The translations under genes and the position numbers were made by a program. Below, one piece after another: positions 45,077 to 53,730 of a DNA stretch of 64,000 nt (position 1 is its first letter; the number at the start of each line of letters is the position of its first letter). The DNA lies in the NCBI RefSeq assembly GCF_030409845.1, contig NZ_JAUFQQ010000005.1:1798001-1862000 (forward strand), read 5' to 3'. The stretch is from Flavobacterium branchiarum (GTDB lineage Bacteria > Bacteroidota > Bacteroidia > Flavobacteriales > Flavobacteriaceae). Below the pieces are notes generated by a model. The model saw nothing but the letters and a program-made list of their open reading frames with translations, searched no databases and was not told the origin of the DNA.

Positions 45077-45146
45077 TTATTATTTTTTATTAAAAATTTA
45101 AATTTTGGGTTGATTTTCAATCAAAAAAATATATTTATATTGTAAT

Positions 45147-45191
45147 ACCCATGGTTCTTTTGTAATATAATACAATCAAGAAAGCATGGGT
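45147..45191 (+). promoter_or_regulatory. Two-tier hairpin upstream of fabF
   Basis: Outer stem ACCCATG/CATGGGT with inner stem TTGTA/TACAA, followed by TTTT, ending 35 nt before the fabF ATG. It may act as an attenuator or a second terminator. Confidence 0.5.
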
Positions 45192-45225
45192 TTTATTTGT
45201 TTAAAGCTAATAAAACACATTATTT

Positions 45226-46479
45226 ATGGTATTAAGGCGAGTTGTTGTAACAGGATTAGGTGCACTTACCCCTATTGGAAATAACATTCAGGAGTATTGG
45301 AACGCGCTTATAAATGGAGTAAGCGGTGCTGCCCCAATTACGTATTACGATACAGAGAAACATAAAACGAAATTTGCCTGTGAAGTAAAAAACTTCAACA
45401 TCGAAGATTTTATGGATCGTAAAGAATCACGTAGACTTGATAAATTTGCACAATATGCTGTTGCTGCAAGTGATGAGGCTATAAAAGACGCTGGACTTAC
45501 AGATACAAATATCGACAAACAAAGAGTTGGTGTAATCTGGGGAGCTGGAATTGGTGGTTTAGAGACTTTCCAAGAAGAAGTAATGTACTATTCTAAAGGA
45601 GACGGAACACCAAAATTCAATCCGTTTTTTATTCCTAAAATGATTGCTGATATTGCCCCTGCTCACATTTCGATGAGAAATGGTTATATGGGACCAAATT
45701 ATACAACTGTTTCTGCTTGTGCATCTTCTGCCAATGCACTTATTGATGCTTTCAACTACATTCGTTTAGGAATGTGTGATGTAATTATCTCTGGTGGATC
45801 TGAAGCTGCTATTACAATTGCAGGAATGGGAGGTTTTAACTCTATGCATGCTTTATCAACTAGAAACGAAAGCCCTGAGACTGCTTCAAGACCTTTTGAT
45901 GCTACTCGTGATGGTTTTGTTTTGGGTGAAGGAGCTGGAGCATTGGTACTTGAAGATTACGAACATGCAAAAGCACGTGGAGCAAAAATTTATTGCGAAA
46001 TTGGCGGAGGCGGAATGTCATCTGATGCGTACCACTTAACTGCACCACATCCGGAAGGACTTGGAGTTATTGCTGTAATGAACAATACATTACGTGATGC
46101 TGGTATGAAACCTGAAGATGTTGATCATATTAATACGCACGGTACATCTACTCCACTTGGAGATGTTGCTGAGTTAAAAGCGATTAGCGCTGTTTTTGGT
46201 GACCATGCTAAAAACATCAATATCAACTCTACTAAATCTATGACTGGACACTTACTGGGTGCTGCTGGAGCTATCGAAGCAATTGCTTCTATCCTAGCAA
46301 TGAAACACAGTATTATCCCTCCAACAATCAATCATACAGTTGTTGACGAGAGAATAGATCCTTCATTAAATTTAACACTAAACAAACCTCAAGAAAGAGA
46401 AGTAAATGTTGCTATGAGTAACACTTTCGGTTTTGGAGGTCACAATGCTTGTGTTTTATTTAAAAAATTAGTTGACTAA
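45226..46479 (+). CDS. fabF: 3-oxoacyl-ACP synthase II, 417 aa
   Basis: Elongating ketosynthase of fatty-acid synthesis. Catalytic triad Cys165 (VSACASSAN), His305 (NTHGTSTPLGD) and His342 (SMTGHLLGAAG) is present, plus the C-terminal FGFGGHNACVLF. Length and order are normal. It lies between acpP and rnc, with the rnc start a few nt after its stop. Confidence 0.97.
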   Translation: MVLRRVVVTGLGALTPIGNNIQEYWNALINGVSGAAPITYYDTEKHKTKFACEVKNFNIEDFMDRKESRRLDKFAQYAVAASDEAIKDAGLTDTNIDKQRVGVIWGAGIGGLETFQEEVMYYSKGDGTPKFNPFFIPKMIADIAPAHISMRNGYMGPNYTTVSACASSANALIDAFNYIRLGMCDVIISGGSEAAITIAGMGGFNSMHALSTRNESPETASRPFDATRDGFVLGEGAGALVLEDYEHAKARGAKIYCEIGGGGMSSDAYHLTAPHPEGLGVIAVMNNTLRDAGMKPEDVDHINTHGTSTPLGDVAELKAISAVFGDHAKNININSTKSMTGHLLGAAGAIEAIASILAMKHSIIPPTINHTVVDERIDPSLNLTLNKPQEREVNVAMSNTFGFGGHNACVLFKKLVD

Positions 46480-46486
46480 TTTTCAT

Positions 46487-47227
46487 ATGAGTATTTTCAA
46501 AAAAATATTTTCAAAATCCCGTTCTCAAGAAGACGGGATTTTTTTTGATTCTATTCAACAAATTATTGGATTCCCACCTATTTCTATTCAGTTTTATAAG
46601 AAAGCATTTACACATCGCTCTTCTAACCGCTTGGATGAAAATGGAAATCCTATTAACTATGAACGTCTAGAATTTTTAGGTGATGCAATGTTAAGCGCTG
46701 TAATTGCTGCACATTTATTCGACAAAGCTCCTGCAGGAGATGAAGGTTACTTAACCAAAATGCGTTCCAAAATCGTAAGTAGAGAGCACTTAAACGATCT
46801 TGGAAAGGATTTAAATCTGGTTCGATTTATCGAAAGTAAAGTGCCCTTGCAACATTTTGGAGAAAACATTCATGGTAATATCTTCGAATCACTTATCGGA
46901 GCTATTTACCTAGATAGAGGCTATTCCTATTGTGAAAAATTTATTCAAAATAGAGTAATCAGTCCTTATGTTGACATTACTAGACTTGAAGGAAAGGTAA
47001 TAAGCTACAAAAGCTTGGTTATCGAATGGTGCCAGAAAGAAAAAAAAATATTCCATTACGATATTTTTGAAGATAATGGCATAGGTGGTGAACGTCTATT
47101 TGGAGTCAAATTAAGCATTGATGATAAAGTAGTCGCAAGAGCACGAGCTACTTCCAAAAAGAAAGCAGAAGAGAAGGCATCGCAACGTGCGTATTTTGCT
47201 TTTCAAGAAAAAATGGATAAAAAATAA
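46487..47227 (+). CDS. rnc: Ribonuclease III, 246 aa
   Basis: Cuts double-stranded RNA, including rRNA precursors. Signature ERLEFLGDAMLS at about 59-70 with catalytic acidic residues; the second active-site helix is in NIFESLIGAIYLDRG. The C-terminal double-stranded-RNA-binding domain covers about 175-240 and ends in the KKKAEEKASQRAYFAF helix. The ATG at 46487 is 7 nt after the fabF stop; a TTG start inside fabF is rejected. Confidence 0.95.
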   Translation: MSIFKKIFSKSRSQEDGIFFDSIQQIIGFPPISIQFYKKAFTHRSSNRLDENGNPINYERLEFLGDAMLSAVIAAHLFDKAPAGDEGYLTKMRSKIVSREHLNDLGKDLNLVRFIESKVPLQHFGENIHGNIFESLIGAIYLDRGYSYCEKFIQNRVISPYVDITRLEGKVISYKSLVIEWCQKEKKIFHYDIFEDNGIGGERLFGVKLSIDDKVVARARATSKKKAEEKASQRAYFAFQEKMDKK

Positions 47228-47341
47228 ACCCGATTTTCTTAAAACTATATCGTTTTCGTTTATAAATTAACAAAAACATACCAAACTTAACTATTGAACC
47301 AGCAATAGAAATAGTATATTTACAACTTATTTTTTCAGGCA

Positions 47342-47830
47342 ATGGCTATTCATAAATTAGAATTAGGCGAATTTGATGAAATTGATTATAATTTGATTGC
47401 CATACATACTTCAATGGAGGACTATAGATTGGCATATTTTATCAATCAAAATTTCCCAGTTCTTTTAAGTAAAAGTAAAAATGAAATTCAAATCAATGTG
47501 AAAGAAGGCGAGACACATTTTTCACGATTTGATTACTATGACGAAGAAAAAGAACTTTACTGGGATTTAATTCAAAATAAAAACGAAGTCATTCAAAATA
47601 CACCAAATGACAATCAGGATTTATTTTCAGACACTTCGATGGAAGTAGCCACAAAAGTATATTTACTACCTGAATTTAAAAAAGTTGATTATTTTTTAAA
47701 GATTGAAAAGAGTGAGGAAGCTTTCGATATATTAAAAATACAACAAATATTAAATACCATTGATACTATCTCAACGGTTTATATAGTTGATACAAATAAA
47801 ATAAAGTCAAAAAACAATTTAATTTTTTAA
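47342..47830 (+). CDS. IPExxxVDY-family protein, 162 aa
   Basis: Small protein family nearly restricted to Bacteroidota and named for a motif seen here as LPEFKKVDYFLKI, so the leading Ile is Leu and Glu-Phe replaces the usual pair. Function unknown. The start MAIHKLELGEFDEIDYNLIA is conserved in style. The gene lies between rnc and pyk, and pyk starts 5 nt after it, so they form an operon; this order is common in flavobacteria. Confidence 0.88.
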   Translation: MAIHKLELGEFDEIDYNLIAIHTSMEDYRLAYFINQNFPVLLSKSKNEIQINVKEGETHFSRFDYYDEEKELYWDLIQNKNEVIQNTPNDNQDLFSDTSMEVATKVYLLPEFKKVDYFLKIEKSEEAFDILKIQQILNTIDTISTVYIVDTNKIKSKNNLIF

Positions 47831-47835
47831 TAGAA

Positions 47836-49266
47836 ATGCTTACAAACAAAAAAACCAAAATTGTAGCCACACTTGGCCCTGCATGTGGTACTAGAGAGAT
47901 CATAAAAGACATGATCGAAGCAGGTGTGAACGTATTTAGAGTTAATTTTTCGCATGCAGATTATGAAGGTGTAAAGGAGAAAATCAATATCATTAGAGGA
48001 CTTAACGAAGAGTTTGGCTATACCACAGCTATTCTTGGAGATTTACAAGGTCCTAAACTTCGTGTAGGAGTTATGGAAGAAGGTGTTGTAGTAAACGATG
48101 GTGATATAATCACTTTTACTACTGCTGAAGATATCATCGGTACTGCCAAAAAAGTTTTCATGAAATACCAAAACTTTCCAAATGATGTAAATCCTGGAGA
48201 GCGTATTTTACTTGATGACGGAAAACTTATTTTTGAAATCCTTACAACAGACAAAAAATCTGAGGTTACTGCTGTAGTTATTCAAGGTGGTGAACTAAAG
48301 TCTAAAAAAGGAGTTAATCTTCCTAATACAAAAATATCTTTACCTGCATTAACTGAGAAAGATATTGCTGATGCCATTTTTGCTATTGAACAAAAAGTAG
48401 ATTGGATCGCTCTTTCATTTGTAAAAACACCACGTGACTTACAAGACTTACAAGAGTTGATTGCAAAACACTCAGATGTTAAAATTCCAATCGTTGCAAA
48501 AATCGAAATGCCTGAAGCATTAGAGAACATGGATAAGATTGTTGCTTATTGCGACGCTCTAATGGTTGCTCGTGGAGATTTAGGAGTTGAACTTCCTGCT
48601 CACGAAGTACCATTAGTTCAAAAAGAATTAATCCGTAGAGCTAAAACTGCTCGTATTCCAGTAATCGTTGCAACACAAATGATGGAAACAATGATCACTA
48701 GCTTAACACCTACACGTGCTGAAGTAAATGACGTTGCTAACTCTGTTATGGATGGTGCTGATGCTGTAATGCTTTCTGGTGAAACTGCTGCAGGAAATTA
48801 TCCTGTTCAAGTTATCCAAAAAATGACACAAATTATCGAAGCAGTTGAAGACTCTCCGCTAATTCATGTTCCACAAAACACACCACAAATTAAAACAAAA
48901 CGTTTTATTACTAAAACAATTTGTCAGCAAGCGGCTATTATGGCTAATACTATAAAAGCTAAAGCAATTTGTACACTTACAAATAGCGGTTATACTGCTT
49001 TCCAAATTTCGGCTTGGAGACCATCTGCTCATATTTTAGTATTTACTTCAAACAAAAGAATCTTAACTCAATTGAGTCTTTTATGGGGAGTTAAATCTTA
49101 TTACTATGACAAAGATGTAAGTACAGACGACACTGTAATTGATGTGAATCAAATCGTAAAAGATAAAGGATATGTTGTAAAAGGTGATTACTTAATCAAC
49201 TTAGCAGCAATGCCTATTAAAGACAAAGGAATGGTTAACACCGTGAGAGTTTCAGAAATAGAATAA
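47836..49266 (+). CDS. pyk: Pyruvate kinase, 476 aa
   Basis: Last step of glycolysis, phosphoenolpyruvate plus ADP to pyruvate plus ATP. It starts KKTKIVATLGPACGTREII. The active-site region is IPIVAKIEMPEALENMDKIV (Lys and Glu for metal and phosphate), then DALMVARGDLGVELPAHEVP, QMMETMITSLTPTRAEVNDV and MLSGETAAGNYPV. The C-terminal allosteric domain is present from about 350. Full length. Confidence 0.97.
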   Translation: MLTNKKTKIVATLGPACGTREIIKDMIEAGVNVFRVNFSHADYEGVKEKINIIRGLNEEFGYTTAILGDLQGPKLRVGVMEEGVVVNDGDIITFTTAEDIIGTAKKVFMKYQNFPNDVNPGERILLDDGKLIFEILTTDKKSEVTAVVIQGGELKSKKGVNLPNTKISLPALTEKDIADAIFAIEQKVDWIALSFVKTPRDLQDLQELIAKHSDVKIPIVAKIEMPEALENMDKIVAYCDALMVARGDLGVELPAHEVPLVQKELIRRAKTARIPVIVATQMMETMITSLTPTRAEVNDVANSVMDGADAVMLSGETAAGNYPVQVIQKMTQIIEAVEDSPLIHVPQNTPQIKTKRFITKTICQQAAIMANTIKAKAICTLTNSGYTAFQISAWRPSAHILVFTSNKRILTQLSLLWGVKSYYYDKDVSTDDTVIDVNQIVKDKGYVVKGDYLINLAAMPIKDKGMVNTVRVSEIE

Positions 49267-49289
49267 AACTACTTTCTTTTCAAAATATT

Positions 49290-49323
49290 AAATCCGTCTT
49301 GTATTCTTACTCGACGGATTTTT
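49290..49323. terminator. Bidirectional terminator between pyk and the OsmC gene
   Basis: AAATCCGTC...GACGGATTTTTA, with A/T runs on both sides. Confidence 0.8.
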
Positions 49324-49336
49324 ATTTTATACTAAT

Positions 49337-49795
49337 TTAAACGGCTTCACAAGTCGCATTGTGTAAAATTGGAAAATTACATGAATTGGCTATAAAACAT
49401 AATTGGTTTGCTTTTTTATGCAATTCTAGTGCTAGTTCAATTTTGTCCGGATCTGTAATCGTAACTTTTGGATTTAATCGAACTTCCGTAAAACGTCCGC
49501 TTCCATCAAACTCAACTTCCAAAATAGCCTCTGCATTATCTGAATAAATAAGTACCTCAACCCCATTTTGACTACAAACATAGAAATAAGACATCATGTG
49601 ACACGAAACCAAGCTACTTAGCAACATATCTTCTGGATTGTACAGTTCTGGATCGCCTTTAAAAGCTTTTGCAGCTGAGATGCTCAAAACAGGTTTGCCT
49701 GCAATCTGTATCTCATGATTTTTAGAATTCTGTCCCTTCTCGTTGTTATTAGACTGCCATTGGGCCGTTGCTTTGAATAAATGTTTAAATCCCAT
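49337..49795 (-). CDS. OsmC/Ohr-family protein, 152 aa
   Basis: Thiol-dependent peroxidase fold. Two conserved Cys positions are visible: Cys65 in SLVSCHMMSYFYVC and Cys133 in QLCFIANSCN; a third Cys139 is extra. PEDMLLSSLVSCH is the family helix. Closest in style to the YhfA/SACOL type rather than classical Ohr. Likely detoxifies organic peroxides in the cytoplasm. Monocistronic, convergent with pyk. Confidence 0.9.
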   Translation of the reverse strand: MGFKHLFKATAQWQSNNNEKGQNSKNHEIQIAGKPVLSISAAKAFKGDPELYNPEDMLLSSLVSCHMMSYFYVCSQNGVEVLIYSDNAEAILEVEFDGSGRFTEVRLNPKVTITDPDKIELALELHKKANQLCFIANSCNFPILHNATCEAV

Positions 49796-49842
49796 ATTTT
49801 CATTAATTTTAAAAACCTCAATCTCAAAATCAACACCCAGTT

Positions 49843-50076
49843 TTAAATCTTGACTTTGGCCTTTTCGATAACCCGAACTAAGTCCCTATCGTTTGGAATT
49901 ATATACACCTCTCCTACTTTAACCTCTCTGTCTCTAAACTCAGTAATCACTTCATTTTCCAAACAAAAATTATTAAGTTCATCGAAAAAAAGAAAAATCC
50001 GCGCTTTAATAGTAATTTCAACACTTTTAATATAATATCCCCTTTCTTTAAGTTTTCTTATTAATGCTGTTCTCAA
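49843..50076 (-). CDS. Possible small protein, 77 aa (doubtful)
   Basis: An open frame with no ATG; a TTG start would give MRTALIRKLKERGYYIKSVE and then a strand-helix pattern (FFDELNNFCLENEVITEF) ending RVIEKAKVKI. Composition is protein-like, but no family is recognised and no promoter box precedes it. It could be the remnant of a larger gene, as the DNA upstream to 50187 also has no gene. Low confidence. Confidence 0.3.
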   Translation of the reverse strand: MRTALIRKLKERGYYIKSVEITIKARIFLFFDELNNFCLENEVITEFRDREVKVGEVYIIPNDRDLVRVIEKAKVKI

Positions 50077-50241
50077 TCGAAGCTATAATTTCTTTGTACT
50101 TTGGAATACCAAGATTATTCTGGATAGAAATTATATTCACATGAATATGGTTTTGATGCAATATACAAAAAACTGGTAGGTGCTGGTATGAATCATGTCA
50201 ATATATACCTATTTTTGAATTTCATTTTTCACAAAAAAACA

Positions 50242-51294
50242 ATGAAAATAAAACACAAATCACATTATACAGAAATAAACACAAAAGAAATCTTTGGTGT
50301 TTTACCAGACGCCACCGCTATTCATTCTTATAAATTGACTAACAGAAATGGTATGCAAGCCACTATTATTGACTATGGTGCCACTGTTACTTCTTTGATG
50401 ATACCAATTAAGAATGGAAAACTTATCGATGTCGTTCTGGGTTTTGATAATTTAGATAACTATTTAAAATCATACTCGCTTTCAGATTCTCCTTATTTTG
50501 GTGCTACGATAGGACGTTATGCTGGCAGAATAAATAATGGAATTTTCACCTTAAATGACAAAACGTACTTTTTAAACAAGAACAATAATAATCACTCTAT
50601 CCATGGGGGATTTATTGGTTTTTCACAAAAAAAATGGAAGATTGATAAGAGAACTGATGGCGAAAACCCGTCTATAACAATGTCTATTTTAAGCCCTGCT
50701 AATGAAGAAAACTATCCTGGAGATTTGTCTGTGAGTTTAACGTATACTTTATCTGAAAACAATGAATTGCAACTAGAATACAACGCAACTACAACAGCAG
50801 ATACAATTATAAACTTAACCAATCATAGCTATTTTAATCTTAACGGACATGACTCTAGCGTTACAGATCAAGAAATTATTGTAAACTCTGATAAAATACT
50901 GGAAACTACATCCGATAACATTCCAACAGGAAATATACTAACTCTTTTAGATCATCCATTTGATTTTAGATCTCCTGCAAACTGTCCGTCAAACATTGAT
51001 GATTCATTTGTGATAGAAACAAAAAATGATATTGCTGCCGCTCTTTATAGTCCGTTAAACAGATTGCGAATGACTGTTTATACCAACCAACCAAGTGTTC
51101 ATGTATTTGTAGGCGGTAATTGCTCGGATAAAATTAAAGGAAAAGAAAACGCTATCTACCACTCTTTAAGCGGCATCTGCTTTGAAGCTCAAAATTTTCC
51201 TGATGCTCCAAATCAGAATAACTTCCCCAATTCGATACTTAAAAAAGAAGACAAATACCATCATCAAACGATTTACAAATTTCAATCTATTTAA
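50242..51294 (+). CDS. galM: Aldose 1-epimerase, 350 aa
   Basis: Interconverts alpha and beta anomers of hexoses. Motifs: TIIDYGATVTSLMIP (strand with conserved Gly), SPYFGATIGRYAGRIN with the conserved Arg, NNHSIHGGFIGFSQKKW with catalytic-site His, TNHSYFNLNG with the catalytic His, and GICFEAQNFPDAPNQ with the catalytic Glu. The ATG at 50242 is preferred; an upstream ATG at 50188 would add an unusual hydrophobic 18-residue leader. A truncated sodium/sugar symporter follows, suggesting that a sugar-utilisation locus used to be larger. Confidence 0.92.
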   Translation: MKIKHKSHYTEINTKEIFGVLPDATAIHSYKLTNRNGMQATIIDYGATVTSLMIPIKNGKLIDVVLGFDNLDNYLKSYSLSDSPYFGATIGRYAGRINNGIFTLNDKTYFLNKNNNNHSIHGGFIGFSQKKWKIDKRTDGENPSITMSILSPANEENYPGDLSVSLTYTLSENNELQLEYNATTTADTIINLTNHSYFNLNGHDSSVTDQEIIVNSDKILETTSDNIPTGNILTLLDHPFDFRSPANCPSNIDDSFVIETKNDIAAALYSPLNRLRMTVYTNQPSVHVFVGGNCSDKIKGKENAIYHSLSGICFEAQNFPDAPNQNNFPNSILKKEDKYHHQTIYKFQSI

Positions 51295-51349
51295 AACCAA
51301 ATAGCAATAACCAAGAAATACAACTAGTAACCATGACCAAAACCTTGCC

Positions 51350-51571
51350 GATTATATTGTTTTTATCATCTACTTCATTGCAGTATCAACTTATGGTTAC
51401 ACGATATATCGAAAACGCAAAAAAGATAAAAGAGATGCCAAAGCGTATTTTCTTGCTGAAGGTAATTTAACTTGGCGGGCAATTGGAGCTTCACTAATCG
51501 CATCTAAAATTTCGGCCGAACAATTTATCGGAATGAGTAGTGAAGTTCTTGCAAATTCATTAATAAAATAA
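51350..51571 (+). pseudogene. N-terminal remnant of a sodium/sugar symporter (SSS/SglT-like)
   Basis: A frame without an in-frame ATG reads DYIVFIIYFIAVSTYGYTIY, then AKAYFLAEGNLTWRAIGASL and IASKISAEQFIGMSSE, then stops (taa at 51569-51571). This is the first two membrane segments of a solute:sodium symporter such as SglT, ending where the usual SGEG-type loop would continue. The other ~450 residues are absent. The out-of-frame ATG at 51333 is the likely former start, displaced by a small indel. Confidence 0.75.
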
Positions 51572-51599
51572 AGAGCACTGTAAGGGCGCAATTCATTCC

Positions 51600-51608
51600 T
51601 ATTTTTGC
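51600..51608 (+). promoter_or_regulatory. -7 promoter box upstream of the 51744 gene
   Basis: TATTTTTGC fits TAnnTTTG, giving a leader of about 130 nt before the next ATG. Confidence 0.55.
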
Positions 51609-51743
51609 TACTTTACGGATAATTATTTAATAATTAAAACAAAAAAATTAACAAGATAAACAAGTGCATTTGTTAGTTGGTTTTAATTACATTTGGCTAC
51701 AAATTAAAACAAACCTAACCATTTAAAACAAAGCAAAAAAAAA

Positions 51744-52353
51744 ATGAAAAAACTAGTCGTTGCCTTTTTATTCCTCTCTATCGCAATGTCTGCACAAGAC
51801 ATGAAAGTTGTATCTGGAGATTTTAAATTCTTAAAAGACCAAAAAGAAATCAATGTTGAATTTGACTACAGCAAATTCACGGTGATGAAAGACAAAAAAA
51901 CAGAAGCACAGTATATTGAAGACAGAGTAAAAGATTTAAATGAAAAGACAAAAGGAACTGGCGACATCTGGAAAAAGAAATGGAACTCTGCTAAAGAATT
52001 AACTTGGACTCCTAAGTTTTTAGAATTAATGCACGTTATTTTTACTAAAGAAGGTAAAGAAGTAAGTTTTCAAGAGGGCTTAACAAATGCTCCTTACACA
52101 TTAATTGTTGAAACTGTTTGGATCTATCCAGGTTGGGATGCTTCAATAATGAAACAACCTGCAAAAGTATCTACTAATCTAAAATTTGTTGAAACAAATA
52201 ACAAAATCGAATGTATTACTAGAAATTTCTAGCGAAGAAGCTCCAGGAGATCAATGGGGAAGCAACTTTAGTAACGAATCAAGAATTGGTGAAGGATATG
52301 CTAAAACAGCAAAATCGCTCGCAAAATTACTTTTGAAGAAGGCATATAAATAA
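51744..52353 (+). pseudogene. Secreted protein of unknown function, frameshifted near its end
   Basis: MKKLVVAFLFLSIAMSAQ is a signal peptide; the mature part is beta-rich (VVSGDFKFLKDQKEINVEFD, TNAPYTLIVETVWIYPGWDA). The first frame stops at 52230 after KFVETNNKIECITRNF. A second frame continues as VLLEISSEEAPGDQWGSNFS, then NESRIGEGYAKTAKSLAKLL up to a stop at 52351-52353, matching a natural end to a protein of about 200 residues. One extra base around 52205-52212 explains the break. Either a real frameshift or a sequence error. Confidence 0.65.
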
Positions 52354-52360
52354 AATACAA

Positions 52361-52392
52361 AAAACCCTAGTTTACACTAGGGTTTTCTTTTT
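52361..52392. terminator. Bidirectional terminator overlapping the halogenase-like stop
   Basis: AAAACCCTAG-tttaca-CTAGGGTTTTC. The minus-strand gene's last codons, including its stop at 52367-52369, lie inside the stem. Confidence 0.82.
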
Positions 52393-53629
52393 GCTTGCTT
52401 TCCATGTTCAAAAGATAAGCCATATTTTTAATTACATTATCGTGTTTTTTCACAAATGGATTCTCTTCATCCCAAACATATCCTGCTAGAACAGCACAAA
52501 TTTTACGCTTTACATCTGGATTTTCTGGTTGATGGAAAAACAAAGTTTGTAAATTCCCTGTGTACCACTCTTTCACATAAGTCGTAAAAACATTAATTCC
52601 ACGCTTCATATATTCTGTGAATTCTGTTTCCCAGTTTACTTCAATACCTTGCGACTGTTTTAAATACAATTTCGCAGCAAGCATACCTGATTCGGTAGCA
52701 AAAGCAACTCCTGATGAAAATACTGGATCCAAGAATTCGGTACTATTTCCTGTCAAGGCAAATCCGTCTCCATACATTTTCTTTACAGAACGCGAATAAT
52801 TCTCCAATTTTATAGGTTCGAATAAAAACTCAGTTCCTTCAAATCTTTTAATATAATAATCAGAAAGCTGAATTGCGTTTTTTAATGCTTCGCTATTATT
52901 TTTATTTTCAGAAAGTGAATTGATAAAATCTGTTGGCCCTACAACACCCAAACTTGTATTCCCGTTAGAGAAAGGAATCACCCATAACCAAACTTCAGTT
53001 TCAAGAACATCAAATGAAATTAATGTCCCCTCTTCACCCTCTGGTCTATTAATATCCTTTACATGTGTAAAAATAGAAGAGTGTGGATCTAAAGCCGATG
53101 GTTTATCCAAATCTAAAAGTCTAGGTAAAACTCTTCCGTAACCACTTGAATCTATAATAAACTTGGCATGAATTTCTTTTAAGTTTCCATCAGCATCTTT
53201 TACAATTGTTTTTGAATTACTTCCATCAAAAGAAACTTCAATAACTTCAGATTCAAATTCCAAATCAATCCCTTTACGAATTAATTCTTGAGCCATTGTA
53301 TTATCAAAATCAGCTCTAGGCACTTGCCATGTCCAATCCCAACCTTCAGAAAATTTATCAGAAAAATCAAAAACACAAATTTCATTTCCTCTTATAAATC
53401 GTGCTCCTAATTTTTTTTCAAAATTCATGGCATTAAGACTATCAAATAATTCTGCCTCTGCAAAATGATCCATTACTCTCGGTATCAAACTCTCACCAAC
53501 AACTATCCTAGGAAATTTAGTTTTCTCTACAACTTTTATTTTGCAATTATTCTTACGTAAATAAGCGGCAGATACACATCCAGATGGCCCCGCACCTATT
53601 ATTAAAACATCTACAAACTCCTTTAACAT
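52367..53629 (-). CDS. FAD-dependent oxidoreductase, tryptophan-halogenase-like, flexirubin cluster, 420 aa
   Basis: Flavoprotein monooxygenase fold. It starts EFVDVLIIGAGPSGCVSAAY with the FAD-binding GxGxxG at 11-16. FIIDSSGYGRVLPR is the second FAD-contact segment and FALTGNSTEFLDPVFSSGVA the third. The WxWxIP halogenase motif appears as WLWVIPFSNG. Related enzymes can halogenate phenolic rings, and flexirubins are often chlorinated, so ring halogenation is a reasonable inference; hydroxylation is an alternative. It is divergent from the ammonia-lyase gene with a 100-bp shared promoter region. Confidence 0.85.
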   Translation of the reverse strand: MLKEFVDVLIIGAGPSGCVSAAYLRKNNCKIKVVEKTKFPRIVVGESLIPRVMDHFAEAELFDSLNAMNFEKKLGARFIRGNEICVFDFSDKFSEGWDWTWQVPRADFDNTMAQELIRKGIDLEFESEVIEVSFDGSNSKTIVKDADGNLKEIHAKFIIDSSGYGRVLPRLLDLDKPSALDPHSSIFTHVKDINRPEGEEGTLISFDVLETEVWLWVIPFSNGNTSLGVVGPTDFINSLSENKNNSEALKNAIQLSDYYIKRFEGTEFLFEPIKLENYSRSVKKMYGDGFALTGNSTEFLDPVFSSGVAFATESGMLAAKLYLKQSQGIEVNWETEFTEYMKRGINVFTTYVKEWYTGNLQTLFFHQPENPDVKRKICAVLAGYVWDEENPFVKKHDNVIKNMAYLLNMESKQKENPSVN

Positions 53630-53655
53630 ATATGAATTGTTATTAATTATTACCT

Positions 53656-53664
53656 TACATTTGC
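53656..53664 (+). promoter_or_regulatory. -7 promoter box of the flexirubin operon
   Basis: TACATTTGC with a TTG 16 nt upstream (tgaattgtt), 67 nt before the lyase ATG. Probably drives the whole downstream operon. Confidence 0.7.
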
Positions 53665-53730
53665 CACCATCAAAATAACCACATTTATTTTAATAAATAA
53701 AATTAATTTAGCATAATCAAAAAGGTTTAA

